A stretch of DNA of 64,000 nt from Variovorax atrisoli 110B (GCF_000382045.1 NZ_KB907468.1:32431-96430); one strand, 5' to 3'; counted from the first letter of the stretch, positions 8,431 through 18,202 are shown. The notes: generated from the sequence alone by a model not told the origin. Made by a program: numbers and translations.

Positions 8431-9309
8431 TCACACGTCCGTGGATGCCTTCCGAAGCAGCGCACGAATGGCTTCGAGAGATTCGGGTTCGTCGAGAAGC
8501 GGCGGGTGGCCGCGCCCCTTCACTGTCGTGAGCACCGTGTCGGGGTGGCTTTTGAGCATGCGCTCGACCGTGTCGGCCGTCAGAAAGTCGGAATGCTCGC
8601 CGCGCAGCAGCGCGATGGGCACCCCGCGCGTTGCGAGGTACGCGTCCCATGCATCTGGACTCTCCCGACCCATCCGTGCAGCGTCTGCGAGAACGAGCAG
8701 ATCGAAGTCACGGGCGTACCTCCCGGGCGTCATCTCGCGATAGGCTCGAAGCATCAGCTTGACCCATTGTTCTCCTTCCAGATCCGGGTACTGGGCACTG
8801 AAGTGGTCCTTCACCCGCGCCAATGCGACATCGAAGCTGTAGTCTGCATCTTCCGCGTGTCCGGCGGATCTTTTCACAGATGCCGAACCGATCTCTGCGC
8901 CGATGTCATTGAGGACAAGCCCGCGCACTCGCGCAGGAGCCTCTCCCGCCATGTTCAGACCTATGAGCCCCCCCAAAGCAGTGCCGAGAACCGCGACACG
9001 GTGGACGCCGAGGTGGTCAAGGAGACTCCAGACGTCCTGCACGAGAAGGTCAAAGTGGTACTCCTTGACGCCTGCGTAGCGCGTGGAAAACCCCCTGCCC
9101 CGCAGGTCCGGAGCGATCACTCGCACGCCCGATTCAGCAAGCGCGGGCCCCAACTCCTCGAAATCGCGTGAATTGCGCATGAAACCGTGCAGGCACAAGA
9201 GCGGAACGGCCAAAGCGCAAGTGAGAGGCACGAAGTCCCTGTAGAAGATGCTCGCCCCAGAGGGCGAGGCAAACCGATCCTCAGTGAGCCGGATCTCATT
9301 CTTGGCCAT
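8431..9309 (-). CDS. Alpha/beta-hydrolase-fold protein with Ala at the nucleophile position
   Basis: 292 residues. The fold is clear: LCLHGFMRNSRDFEELGP holds the oxyanion HG, VIAPDLRGRGFS follows, an acid candidate lies in LLRGEHSDFLT, and the catalytic His in VKGRGHPPLLDEPE. The nucleophile elbow, normally G-x-S-x-G, reads G-T-A-L-G, with Ala at residue 111 (codon GCT at 8977-8979). With His and Asp kept but Ser lost, ordinary ester hydrolysis is unlikely. The protein could use another chemistry, bind a ligand, or be recently inactivated. It is divergent from the FAD oxidoreductase at 9465. Confidence 0.9.
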   Translation of the reverse strand: MAKNEIRLTEDRFASPSGASIFYRDFVPLTCALAVPLLCLHGFMRNSRDFEELGPALAESGVRVIAPDLRGRGFSTRYAGVKEYHFDLLVQDVWSLLDHLGVHRVAVLGTALGGLIGLNMAGEAPARVRGLVLNDIGAEIGSASVKRSAGHAEDADYSFDVALARVKDHFSAQYPDLEGEQWVKLMLRAYREMTPGRYARDFDLLVLADAARMGRESPDAWDAYLATRGVPIALLRGEHSDFLTADTVERMLKSHPDTVLTTVKGRGHPPLLDEPESLEAIRALLRKASTDV

Positions 9310-9390
9310 CAGAGAACTCCTGTGAGTGAAAAGTAGGGCGCGACCGGCGCCACCATCGAGTGATCCTCGAATGGCGTCACTGTAGCATTT

Positions 9391-9408
9391 ATTCGATGTT
9401 AATCAAGT
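9391..9408 (-). promoter_or_regulatory. Recurrent 18-bp motif, copy 1
   Basis: Read on the minus strand this is ACTTGATTAACATCGAAT. It matches 14 of 18 bases of the copy at 18283-18300. It sits in the 155-bp gap between the divergent hydrolase-fold gene (start 9309) and the FAD oxidoreductase gene (start 9465), a position suited to controlling both. Confidence 0.55.
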
Positions 9409-9464
9409 TTAGGTTAGACTGATGTTGCGCGCGGGCGCGCTCCATTCACCAAGCAAGCAAAGAC

Positions 9465-10766
9465 ATGAGCAACACGAACATCGTCATTGGCGCCGGCATC
9501 ACGGGTCTGACTGCAGCCATCACCCTTCAGAATGCAGGCAAGAAGGTCATCGTCGTCGAAGCGTCAGAGCGGCCAGGTGGCAGGCTGGTGAGAATCGAAC
9601 GAAACGGCGACGCAGCGGAGGCAGGCGGCCAAGGAATTCATTCGAACTACCGGGACATGCTCGGGCTCATCCGCGCCGAAGGCCTCGCTGGTGATCTCAT
9701 GCCGCAGTTGAACCATCAGGCCGGCCATTTGAATCGACAAGGTGCTCTTTGCTATCCCCAGGGGAATCTGGGCCTGGCCAAATTGATGGGTCCACGAGGC
9801 ACACGAGACCTAGCTTGGTTCGTCACACGATATCTCATGTTGTCGAAGAAGTTCGACCTGTTCGAATCGTCGGTCGATATCCCGGCCTATGACAACGCGA
9901 CCGCTGCCGAAGCATTCAGTTGGGCGGGCGACGAATTTCGAGACTATGTTTTGCGCCCTTCGGCACACGCTATGTCAAACACGACACCAGAATTCACGAA
10001 TTTCTATTTTTTGCTGAATTTGATGAAGCTGGTCGCCACCACGAAGGTAATGACGCTACGCCACGGCAACGTTTCCATTGCAGAACATCTGGCAAGAAAA
10101 CTCGATGTTCGATATGGCGTTGGCGCAAAAAAAATCCTGACGAACAAGGGCAACACTGAAGGGGTACTTCTGGAAGATGGGAAAGCGCTAAAGGCAGGCC
10201 ATGTGATTTTGACTACCCCGATGAATCGCGCAGCAGAAATAATTCCGGATGATCTGGCCGCGGAACAAAGATTTTTCTCTGAATTCCCGAACTCCCCTTT
10301 TGTTCTGGTCTATTTCTTTCTTGACCGCCCCCTCCCGACCGAGGCGTTCGTTTACGTCGGACATGCATTTCGCGATGTTGCCTTCAACATGGCACTCAAC
10401 CATACGGTGAAGACCCCTCACTTGGTGACGAGCGGCAAGGCGATCATCTCTGCATGGTCCAGCTTCCCCAGGTCGGCGGAACTGATTGGTAAGCCTGACA
10501 GTGAAGTTATCCAGCAGGCATTGAACGAGATCGAAGTCTTCTTTCCAGGGATTTCCGGATGGGTAGAGGAGGCTCGCGTCCAGCGGCACCATTGGGGAAT
10601 AGCGCGCCTCTCCCCCGGCCAGCACGGTAAGATCCTCGAATTCAAGAGAAATGTCGAAGCACTGAGCGGGATTTCGTTCGCAGGCAACGATTACGACGGC
10701 GTTCATATGGAGTCCGGCGTACGAGGAGGCTTACGTGCAGCGCAACGTGCTCTGAAGCACAATTAG
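9465..10766 (+). CDS. FAD-dependent amine-oxidase-like oxidoreductase
   Basis: 433 residues. The N-terminal dinucleotide motif IVIGAGITGLTAAITLQNAG is followed by VVEASERPGGRLVRIERNG, the typical GG doublet of the amine oxidase, phytoene desaturase and protoporphyrinogen oxidase superfamily. The C-terminal FAD-contact region reads ISFAGNDYDGVHMESGVRGG. The coding sequence is visibly less GC-rich than its neighbours. It is followed 64 bases later by the TetR gene on the same strand, so they are probably cotranscribed. The substrate is unknown. Confidence 0.85.
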   Translation: MSNTNIVIGAGITGLTAAITLQNAGKKVIVVEASERPGGRLVRIERNGDAAEAGGQGIHSNYRDMLGLIRAEGLAGDLMPQLNHQAGHLNRQGALCYPQGNLGLAKLMGPRGTRDLAWFVTRYLMLSKKFDLFESSVDIPAYDNATAAEAFSWAGDEFRDYVLRPSAHAMSNTTPEFTNFYFLLNLMKLVATTKVMTLRHGNVSIAEHLARKLDVRYGVGAKKILTNKGNTEGVLLEDGKALKAGHVILTTPMNRAAEIIPDDLAAEQRFFSEFPNSPFVLVYFFLDRPLPTEAFVYVGHAFRDVAFNMALNHTVKTPHLVTSGKAIISAWSSFPRSAELIGKPDSEVIQQALNEIEVFFPGISGWVEEARVQRHHWGIARLSPGQHGKILEFKRNVEALSGISFAGNDYDGVHMESGVRGGLRAAQRALKHN

Positions 10767-10830
10767 CCCCACCGCCTAGCGCGTCGACCACTATCTCTTC
10801 GAGTCACGCGAAAAATAAGGTTCCAACGAA

Positions 10831-11574
10831 ATGACCGACGAAATTCCGGACACAAGCACGACGCCATCTGTGCGCCCGAAGGCGTCCCACCGCAAAGGTC
10901 GTACCCCTGAAACCAGCAGAACGCCTCGCGTTCCAACGCAGGAGCGGAGCAAGGCGCGCTACCTGGCGATCATCAAGGCTGCAGAGGAGCTACTGGAAAG
11001 ATCCAATATCGAGGATCTCAGTCTCTACGATATTGCGAAGCAATCCGGCATCGCACCAGCGTCCGTGCATTATCTTTTCAGCACGATCACGGCAGTGCAT
11101 CTCGAGTTGCATCGACTGCATAACGACAAGCTCACGGAGCGGGTGATCGAGAGCTCGGCTCCTTTAATTGCTCAAAGGAATCCCAGCTGGCAGGAATGGA
11201 TATACGCGAGCATGAAGGAGGCTCGCGACGCGCTGAACAGCAGCCGGCCCATGTCGGAAGTCATGCTCGGGCCGACCATGCACAGGCAAACTCGTTTGAC
11301 GAACCTTAAAACCAACTTCTCGCTGGGGCAAAAGGCCGTCGAATACATGCACGCTGTTTTCATAATGCCCGACATCCCGCATCTTGATCGCTACTACGGC
11401 TATGCCGCCGAGTTCAGCGATGCATTGTGGTCGGGTGCCTACTCGGCGCACGGACGAATCGACGATGAGACATTCGCCGAGTCGGTCAGGGCAACAGTTG
11501 CATACCTCCGGTGCTTCCTACCCGAGACCTTGCACCTTCGAACCTCGAAACCGCAGCCCCTGTTCGAGGCTTGA
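10831..11574 (+). CDS. TetR-family transcriptional regulator
   Basis: 247 residues. A basic, proline-rich N-terminal extension of about 35 residues precedes the HTH (ERSKARYLAIIKAAEELLER, then LYDIAKQSGIAPASVHYLFS). The C-terminal ligand domain is not recognisable beyond the TetR fold. It follows the FAD oxidoreductase gene and faces the envelope quartet tail-to-tail. It is the only intact regulator between 4600 and 25000, so it is the best candidate to bind the 18-bp motif found upstream of four units here. That link is inference. Confidence 0.88.
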   Translation: MTDEIPDTSTTPSVRPKASHRKGRTPETSRTPRVPTQERSKARYLAIIKAAEELLERSNIEDLSLYDIAKQSGIAPASVHYLFSTITAVHLELHRLHNDKLTERVIESSAPLIAQRNPSWQEWIYASMKEARDALNSSRPMSEVMLGPTMHRQTRLTNLKTNFSLGQKAVEYMHAVFIMPDIPHLDRYYGYAAEFSDALWSGAYSAHGRIDDETFAESVRATVAYLRCFLPETLHLRTSKPQPLFEA

Positions 11575-11664
11575 TAAACCGGAAAATTCGATGTAAGGCG
11601 AATATCTGAAGCTTCGTACCGGGGGTAATGCGAGTCTCCCGTTGGGTCTGGCTTTCGGGCACAT

Positions 11665-12633
11665 CTACTTCGCGTCTCCCACGACACCACGCTTCGAAAG
11701 CAGGATCCACCGCCGCTCATCGCTGGCCAAAGCCGCAGTCAGCGAATCGCCCGACGGGCGAATAGCGACCGAGAACGTCCGTCCACCGTCGCGGCTCTGA
11801 GCTTCCAAGCCATCGAGGCCAACAACCAGGACGTCGTCGCCATGGACCGATATGGCAGTCACCGAGCTTTTGCTTTGAAGATCGATCGACTGCCACTGTT
11901 GCGTGGTTTCATTGCGGCGCAGCAAGGTGCCGCGCTGGCCTCCCACGAGCAACGTGCCGTCAGACAGCGCAGCGCCTGCCCAAAGCGACCCTTTGTAGCC
12001 GGTATCAAGGTAAGTCCACGTATGCCCCTGGTCGGACGACCGCAGGACTTGGCCTCGCTCTGCAGTTGCATAGATGGCCCCCTGCTTGTCCGCAAACAGG
12101 CCGAGTAGATTCAGATCGGCTTTCTTGCCTCCCGGGGGCGGCGCGATGTTCTGGGGCGCCCACGTCTCGCCCCCGTCGTCCGTTGTCAGCACGAGAGACC
12201 ACAAGCCGACAGCAACGCCATGCGTGGAGTCAAAGAAGTGGACGGCGAAAAGGGGCCGATCTTCGTCGGTCGAGAGCCTCTGGATCTTCCAGTTCTCGCC
12301 GCCGTCGCCGCTGGAGAGCACAACGCCCCAGTGACCCACAGCCCAGCCGTGAGCCGCGTCGACAAAGCTCACGCTGGTGAGCGTCGAGCTGACCGGTACC
12401 TGGTGCGCCTGGCGAAAGGTAGATCCCTGATCATCGGACAGGAGCACAACGCCGTTGGCACCGACCGACACGGCACGCTTTCCGCTCCAGGCGGCCCCCA
12501 GCATCATCGCCTGGGTGGCGATCGGCGTCTGCACCGCCGCCACAGGGCGGAGTGCGGGAGTCTCGGTAGCTTGCACCACCACAACGCCGGTCGCAAGGCT
12601 GATTGCTGCAGCGGCACGCAAAATACATTTCAT
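11665..12633 (-). CDS. YCF48/BNR-repeat beta-propeller exported protein
   Basis: 322 residues with a signal peptide (MKCILRAAAAISLATGVVVV). Repeats of the sialidase/YCF48 type recur: LLSDDQGSTFRQAHQ, VLSSGDGGENWKIQ, VLTTDDGGETWAPQ and VLRSSDQGHTWTYL. These are Asp-box blades of a beta-propeller. It is the last gene of the quartet DUF1329, DUF1302, MMPL, YCF48. The quartet recurs in proteobacteria and is thought to act as an envelope assembly for hydrophobic or poorly soluble compounds; its mechanism is not settled. The start ATG at 12633 lies 14 bases after the MMPL stop. Confidence 0.88.
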   Translation of the reverse strand: MKCILRAAAAISLATGVVVVQATETPALRPVAAVQTPIATQAMMLGAAWSGKRAVSVGANGVVLLSDDQGSTFRQAHQVPVSSTLTSVSFVDAAHGWAVGHWGVVLSSGDGGENWKIQRLSTDEDRPLFAVHFFDSTHGVAVGLWSLVLTTDDGGETWAPQNIAPPPGGKKADLNLLGLFADKQGAIYATAERGQVLRSSDQGHTWTYLDTGYKGSLWAGAALSDGTLLVGGQRGTLLRRNETTQQWQSIDLQSKSSVTAISVHGDDVLVVGLDGLEAQSRDGGRTFSVAIRPSGDSLTAALASDERRWILLSKRGVVGDAK

Positions 12634-12647
12634 ATCTGACTCTTTGC

Positions 12648-15029
12648 TCAATGTGCCGGCGCTCCAACCGTGCGCACGGGCCTGCGTCGGGGAAAAATCC
12701 GTTCCAGCCAGACTGCAAACGCCGGCAGCACCGTGATCGCCATCACCATGTTGACGATGAACATGAAAGCCAGCAGTTTGCCCATGTCGGCCTGGAACTT
12801 CAGAGAAGAGAACGACCACGTCACGACACCAACAGCCAAGGTGATCGCGGTGAAGATCGTGGCAGTACCGACCTCCAGAATTGCGTGCTCGAACGCTTCG
12901 ACGATTCCGAGTCCTTTCGCAAGATGCAACTGCAGGCGGTTGTAGATATAGAACGCGTAATCCACGCCTATACCGACGGCCAGCACCATCACGGGGAGCG
13001 TCGCGACGGTCAATCCGATATCGAGCTCCTTCATGAACCAGTAGCCGATAAAGGTGCCGATCGTCAGAGGAAGGCAGCACGCGAGTACCGCACGAAGATC
13101 CCGATAGGCAGCGAACACGAGCAACACGATCGTCGCGTAGACATACAGCATCATCGGCAGTTCGCTGTGCTCGATCTCGTCATTGATCGCCGCCAACACC
13201 CCTGCATTGCCGGACGCGAGACGGATCTTTACGCCATCCATCGGGTATCTCGCGCGGAAATTCTTTACCGCTGCGATGACTCCATTGATAGTGGTCGCTT
13301 TGTGGTCGGCCAAGTAGATGTGAGCCGCGGTCATGCTGCAGTCCTTGCGCATGGTTCCGGGAATCCGGCTTATCTCTACAGCGAGTGCAGAGTAGTTACC
13401 GGAATCGATCGGCACCACGGACATCTTCGGGTTCCCTTCGTTGTATCCCTCGTTGTATTGCCGCAGAAGGGAAGAAAACGAAACGACCGAGAGGACACCC
13501 GGCACCGGCTGCATCCACCAGGCAAACCGTTCCTGATAAGCCCCGATGGCGACGTTGTCGCAAGAATCCGGCGGGGCTTCGAAAGCGACGCTGAGCCAGT
13601 CCAACCCGACGTCGTAGCTCGCGCCGATCGATTGCGCATCACGATTGAAGCGTGCGTCCGGGCGCAGTTCCGGTGCGCCCGCTTGCAGCGTTCCTATGAC
13701 GCGGTCCCTGCTCTGCCAGGCTGAGGCCACGAGAACGACCGCGGCCGAGAGCAGAACCACCAGGGCAACCCGAGGCTCGGCCACGCGGGTGATAAACCGA
13801 AGCCAGCGGGCCCGCTCCGCGCCCTTGCGTTCAGCTCCAGCGGCATACGCCTGGTCTACCTGAACCAGGGATGCGGCGACGGGCAGCATCACCAAGTTCG
13901 TGATGATCTTGTAGGCGACGCCAAGCGATGCCGTCACCGCGAGTTCGCGCACCATCGGAATGGGGACCATTAGCAGCGTGATGAATGATACGAATGCCGT
14001 CACCAGCGCGAGCGTCCCAGGTACGAGCAAGCCTCGAAAACTTGACCTCGCCGCCTGTTCGGTTGTCTTGCCTTGCGATATCTCGCGAACGATGAAGTTG
14101 ATCTGCTGAACACCGTGCGATACGCCGATCGCAAACACGAGGAACGGCACTAGGACGCCGAGTGGGTCGAGGCCATAGCCCAGAAGATGCAGCGTCGCAA
14201 ACTGCCAGACCAGAGAGGTCAGTGAACATGCGATCGGCAGCAGTGTGAGCTTCATCGAGCGGCAGTACCAGTACACCGCTGCCGCGGTCAGAAGGAGAGC
14301 CAACCCGCAAAACTCAAGGACAGATGACGCTCCCTCTGCGATGTCACCGATCTGCTTGGCGAAGCCGATGATCTGGATCTCATAGTTCCGATCTTCGAAC
14401 TTGGAGCGAAGCTCGGATTCAAGCAGACGGCCGAATGAAACATAGTCGATCCGCTGGCCTTGGGCATCGAACTCGTTGAGGTCGGCGGTAATCATCGCGC
14501 TGGTCTGGTCGCGCGACAAGAGGCTGCCGACGTAGCCGCCCTGGGCGGCCGACCGTTTGATCGCCTCGACGGCACCGGCATCAAGACGATCCGGCGTGAC
14601 GGTACCTGGAATGATAGGGTCGGCCCGGAACCCGTCCTCGGTAATCTCGTTGACGAACGAATTTGGCGTCCACAGCGATTGCACGCTGGCTCGAGAGACG
14701 TACGGCAAGAACGTGAGAGCCTGAGTGACGTCGCTGAGCTTCTTCAGCCCTTCGGGCGTCCAGATGGATCCCGCTCTTGCCTTGACCACAATGGTCAGGC
14801 GGTTCGCTCCCAGGAAGTCGTTGCGGTAGGTGTTGAAGGTTTGGACATATTCATGTCCCACCGGCAACTGCTTCTCAAAGCCCGCATCCATCCTCAACTT
14901 GAGGGCGAAGAAGCCCATGATTACTGTAAAGACGGCCAGTCCGATCAGGACGGCGCGGCGGCGAGCGAACAGGATGGCTTCGATCCTTGCAAGGAACCGC
15001 TGCGACGCGGAGGCTCCGCCGGGAGCCAT
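12648..15029 (-). CDS. MMPL/RND-superfamily inner-membrane transporter
   Basis: 793 residues from the ATG at 15029, chosen because the upstream ATG overlaps the DUF1302 gene. The first transmembrane segment (RRAVLIGLAVFTVIMGFFAL) leads into a large periplasmic domain. The two halves each hold a bundle of membrane helices with family motifs, for example GVLVPFLVFAIGVSHGVQQI and VMVLAVGIGVDYAFYIYNRL. The protein resembles HpnN/MmpL-type lipid exporters. It is third in the DUF1329/DUF1302/MMPL/YCF48 operon and probably powers movement of a hydrophobic substrate across the envelope. Direction and cargo are unknown. Confidence 0.92.
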   Translation of the reverse strand: MAPGGASASQRFLARIEAILFARRRAVLIGLAVFTVIMGFFALKLRMDAGFEKQLPVGHEYVQTFNTYRNDFLGANRLTIVVKARAGSIWTPEGLKKLSDVTQALTFLPYVSRASVQSLWTPNSFVNEITEDGFRADPIIPGTVTPDRLDAGAVEAIKRSAAQGGYVGSLLSRDQTSAMITADLNEFDAQGQRIDYVSFGRLLESELRSKFEDRNYEIQIIGFAKQIGDIAEGASSVLEFCGLALLLTAAAVYWYCRSMKLTLLPIACSLTSLVWQFATLHLLGYGLDPLGVLVPFLVFAIGVSHGVQQINFIVREISQGKTTEQAARSSFRGLLVPGTLALVTAFVSFITLLMVPIPMVRELAVTASLGVAYKIITNLVMLPVAASLVQVDQAYAAGAERKGAERARWLRFITRVAEPRVALVVLLSAAVVLVASAWQSRDRVIGTLQAGAPELRPDARFNRDAQSIGASYDVGLDWLSVAFEAPPDSCDNVAIGAYQERFAWWMQPVPGVLSVVSFSSLLRQYNEGYNEGNPKMSVVPIDSGNYSALAVEISRIPGTMRKDCSMTAAHIYLADHKATTINGVIAAVKNFRARYPMDGVKIRLASGNAGVLAAINDEIEHSELPMMLYVYATIVLLVFAAYRDLRAVLACCLPLTIGTFIGYWFMKELDIGLTVATLPVMVLAVGIGVDYAFYIYNRLQLHLAKGLGIVEAFEHAILEVGTATIFTAITLAVGVVTWSFSSLKFQADMGKLLAFMFIVNMVMAITVLPAFAVWLERIFPRRRPVRTVGAPAH

Positions 15030-15054
15030 TGCACTTGTCTCTTTCACATCGGAC

Positions 15055-16764
15055 CTAGAAGTTGCGGGACACAACGATGCCGAAGAAATCACGATCGCGT
15101 ACGGGGTTGTCGAGCAAGGTGCGGCCGCCCATGAAGCGCGTGTAGTTGGCGCTGACCTGCCAGGTCGCGGGATTCTGAATGAAGTTAACGTAGTAGTTCA
15201 CCGCTGTGACACCCTTCATGAACTGGGAAGAAATCCCGGGGGTTCGACCGAACAGGCCTCTTCGAACGTAGATACCCGGATTGACCTGCCAACCCTTGAT
15301 CAGGGAGCCGTCGTACACCCAGTTGAAATCCACGTTGATCCCGCCCGAGTACTTGGTACCTACGGACGAGCCGGGGGTGACCAGAGCACCGGTCTGAACC
15401 ACATCGTTCAGTTCATTGCCCCACAGCAGCCCTCCCGATGCAATCGGAGAGCCTGCGTAGCTGGACTTGAGATTCGGATAGCCGATGACCACCGTCTCGG
15501 TCGTCAGCGTGGCGGTGTCCGCCTTGAGAAGGCTGAGAATCGGGCCGGCGTTGCCGGGCTGAAGTGCGAGCAGCGATGTCAGGTGCCACTGATAGCGCTC
15601 GGTATCCGCCCAGCATTTCCCCCCCTGGGCCACACACCCGCTTGCGGGATTCAGAGGCACCGCATCTTTCGGCCGGTACGACAGCTCGGTGCCGATGGCC
15701 CAGTCTCCCACCGGAAAGTTCGCACTCAGGCCGAACATGCGGCGATTCTCCGGGTAGCGATAGATGGTCGCGCCTTCAGGACTCAGAGATGTCTGGGGCA
15801 GTTTGTCGTGATAGTTCATCACGTAGGCGCCGAGATTGAGATCGGTCCCTTTTGGCTGGTAGCGCAGCGCGAGTCCCCATTGACCGGAATCTTTTGCCCG
15901 GGTGGTCGTCACGCCGTAGGCGTTGCTTCCGACGCCGACGACGGAGGTTGAGAAGTAGCTGCCCACAGGCGGCAAGTAGCTCTTGTTCCAGCCCACCTGC
16001 ACATAGCCCTCCACGTTCACCCCCCCACCCAGGCCAGCAGCGACGCTTACCATGGGGGCTGGCAGCACGAACTCTTTGACCTGCGCCCCTGGCTGAGCGG
16101 CCCGGTTGACGTCGATTGCGTTGGTGGCATTGATGCCACCGATCTCGTAGAGACTCTCGCCCCAACTGATGACTTGGTTGCCTGCACGAACCCGGATCTG
16201 CTGCCCCGCCACGTCGAAGGTCTTGCTGACCCAGAAGTCAAGGAGGCGCGCCTTGAACCGCAGGTCTCTGCGCGCATCTGCGGAGAGACCATCCTGGATG
16301 TTGGGCGGCACAGCAGACACAAAGTCCTGACCGCTCACCGCGCCCGTCGTGTGGGTCGCGGAGAAATCTCGGGCCCATGCGGCACGCGCCATGAAAGACA
16401 AGCCCTCCGAAGGCATCTTGAGCAAAAGCTCATGGGTGCCCTTGAGGTACGTTGTGAACGGCCTGCCCTCCTTGTAGTTGATGTTCCCCTGGTCGCTCAG
16501 CCCGCTGAATTGCCCCATGATGCCTCCGCCCGTGCGCGCGAAGGTCGTGCTGTCGTACGCGGGAGAGACCAGAGAGTTGCTCGGGGATTCGGTCCGGATC
16601 CCGGTTCCGATCGAGACGGTCGAATCAAAGCTGCCCTGGATGGATCCGTCGGCGTTTTTGAAGGTTGCCGCCTGCGCGGCACCCGTTGCCAGGGCAAACG
16701 CCGCCAACTGATAGCGAACGACTCGCGTCGAGCGGATCGAGGTGCGAAGGATGATGTTGTTCAT
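15055..16764 (-). CDS. DUF1302 outer-membrane-type protein
   Basis: 569 residues from the ATG at 16764 (MNNIILRTSIRSTRVV), with a signal peptide ending near GAAQA-ATFKNADGSIQGSF. Alternating beta-strand sequence runs throughout, and the C-terminus ends RDFFGIVVSRNF with terminal Phe, as in outer-membrane barrels. The family is DUF1302, almost always next to DUF1329. It starts 19 bases after the DUF1329 stop and 25 bases before the MMPL start. It is likely the outer-membrane partner of the quartet. Confidence 0.9.
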   Translation of the reverse strand: MNNIILRTSIRSTRVVRYQLAAFALATGAAQAATFKNADGSIQGSFDSTVSIGTGIRTESPSNSLVSPAYDSTTFARTGGGIMGQFSGLSDQGNINYKEGRPFTTYLKGTHELLLKMPSEGLSFMARAAWARDFSATHTTGAVSGQDFVSAVPPNIQDGLSADARRDLRFKARLLDFWVSKTFDVAGQQIRVRAGNQVISWGESLYEIGGINATNAIDVNRAAQPGAQVKEFVLPAPMVSVAAGLGGGVNVEGYVQVGWNKSYLPPVGSYFSTSVVGVGSNAYGVTTTRAKDSGQWGLALRYQPKGTDLNLGAYVMNYHDKLPQTSLSPEGATIYRYPENRRMFGLSANFPVGDWAIGTELSYRPKDAVPLNPASGCVAQGGKCWADTERYQWHLTSLLALQPGNAGPILSLLKADTATLTTETVVIGYPNLKSSYAGSPIASGGLLWGNELNDVVQTGALVTPGSSVGTKYSGGINVDFNWVYDGSLIKGWQVNPGIYVRRGLFGRTPGISSQFMKGVTAVNYYVNFIQNPATWQVSANYTRFMGGRTLLDNPVRDRDFFGIVVSRNF

Positions 16765-16783
16765 TGCTTTTACTCCGCTCGAA

Positions 16784-18202
16784 TCACCGCTCACTGCGCG
16801 CGCGCAGACTCTCGGCAGAGTAATAGTCAGGCTTCAACCGGGCGTTGCCCGTGCCGTCGACGACCCATTTCATGTCGGTGCCGTTGGCGAGGGCGGCGCC
16901 GTCAATGAGGTAGCGGCCTTCCGCCAAGTTGTGCTGGACGAAAGCTACCGAGTCGCACGACCCGGTTTCGTAGACAGGAATGACAAACCCTTCTCGAACC
17001 TTCCAGGCTTTGCCTTGCGCGTCATAGTCGACTGCGCCCACGAAGGTCCAGCTGTCCTCGTCGATGTAGAACTCCCGCTTCGGCGCGGAGTGGCGTAATC
17101 CTGGTTTGACGGTGGCCTCCACAACCCAGACGCGGTGCATCTCGTACCGACGATGCGTGGGGGAGATGAAGTCCGGCTTCAACACGTCGTCGGCCTTGGC
17201 CTTGAAGTCGTATGGACCGAAGGCGTTGTATGGAATCACCATTTCCTTCTTTCCAACGAGCTTCCAGTCGAAGCGGTCTAGTGCGCCGTTGAACACATAG
17301 GCTTCATCGATGTTGTACTGATTCTCGTAGCCGATCTGAGGGGCGTCGTAAGCATAGGCCGGCATCCGGCGCGTGCGTCGCTGCCCAGGAAAATAGTAGA
17401 AGGTTTCCGAAGCTTTGTTGGACGGCGCCACGAACACGGCGCCCTGGCCCGCCAACGCCGTCGGCGACTGATAGCTCATGGTGTAGTACGACTCGATCTG
17501 CTCGGCCTTGGCGAAGGTCGTACTGTTCTTGTCCGCCCATGGCATGTAGGTGAAGCTGTCGGCAGTCACCTTGATCCACTCGCTGCTGCCTTTGCGAGGA
17601 GAAACATACACGATCTGGTTCACCATCTCGATGCCCGCGCCGCGGTAGTGCATCTTTGCGTTGATCATCACCTCCGCCCCGCTCTTCGGCATCGGAAATG
17701 GAATGCCGGGAACGAATGCATCCGAGAGACTCAGGCCATCCGGATTCAACTTCGCGAAGCCGACGTTCTTCTTTGTGTTTTCCGCCACGACACCCGGCGC
17801 CCCGCATGTACGGCGGCTGGGATAGACATCCATGCTGTAGCCCTTCGTGGACTTGATCAGGGCCACCTGGCCTGCGTTCAGCTTGTCCGCATACTTGTCG
17901 ACATTGGTGGCATCGATGGTGTAGAGAGGCTTGTCCGACTTGTATTTGAAGAAGTCGGAGCGCAATGTGCCGAAGGTCCAACCTTGACCCACGGCACCGG
18001 GCGGCGTCCATTCAGGGATTCCGCTGGCGGTGCCCGCCCTTTCCGCCCCGAGGGGCGTGAGCTCCGAGCCGAGCTTGCCTGCGTCACCGCTCTGGGCGTC
18101 CGCCATGGTCGCCACACCCGTGAAGACAAGGGTCAACATCATGGCTCCTGATAGCCTGGCGACCCTCGCGGTGCGAGAAGGAAGAATGGATTTGGACCTC
18201 AT
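16784..18202 (-). CDS. DUF1329 (LolB/LolA-like) exported protein
   Basis: 472 residues from the ATG at 18202, followed by a signal peptide (LSGAMMLTLVFTGVATMADA). Family features include FPMPKSGAEVMINAKMHYRG, YYFPGQRRTRRMPAYAYDAP and HRVWVVEATVKPGLRH. DUF1329 proteins have a lipoprotein-carrier-like fold and are probably periplasmic. This is the first gene of the envelope quartet. Two copies of the 18-bp motif lie 80 and 178 bases upstream of its start, so the operon is likely under the same control as the GMC and VOC units. Confidence 0.9.
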   Translation of the reverse strand: MRSKSILPSRTARVARLSGAMMLTLVFTGVATMADAQSGDAGKLGSELTPLGAERAGTASGIPEWTPPGAVGQGWTFGTLRSDFFKYKSDKPLYTIDATNVDKYADKLNAGQVALIKSTKGYSMDVYPSRRTCGAPGVVAENTKKNVGFAKLNPDGLSLSDAFVPGIPFPMPKSGAEVMINAKMHYRGAGIEMVNQIVYVSPRKGSSEWIKVTADSFTYMPWADKNSTTFAKAEQIESYYTMSYQSPTALAGQGAVFVAPSNKASETFYYFPGQRRTRRMPAYAYDAPQIGYENQYNIDEAYVFNGALDRFDWKLVGKKEMVIPYNAFGPYDFKAKADDVLKPDFISPTHRRYEMHRVWVVEATVKPGLRHSAPKREFYIDEDSWTFVGAVDYDAQGKAWKVREGFVIPVYETGSCDSVAFVQHNLAEGRYLIDGAALANGTDMKWVVDGTGNARLKPDYYSAESLRARSER

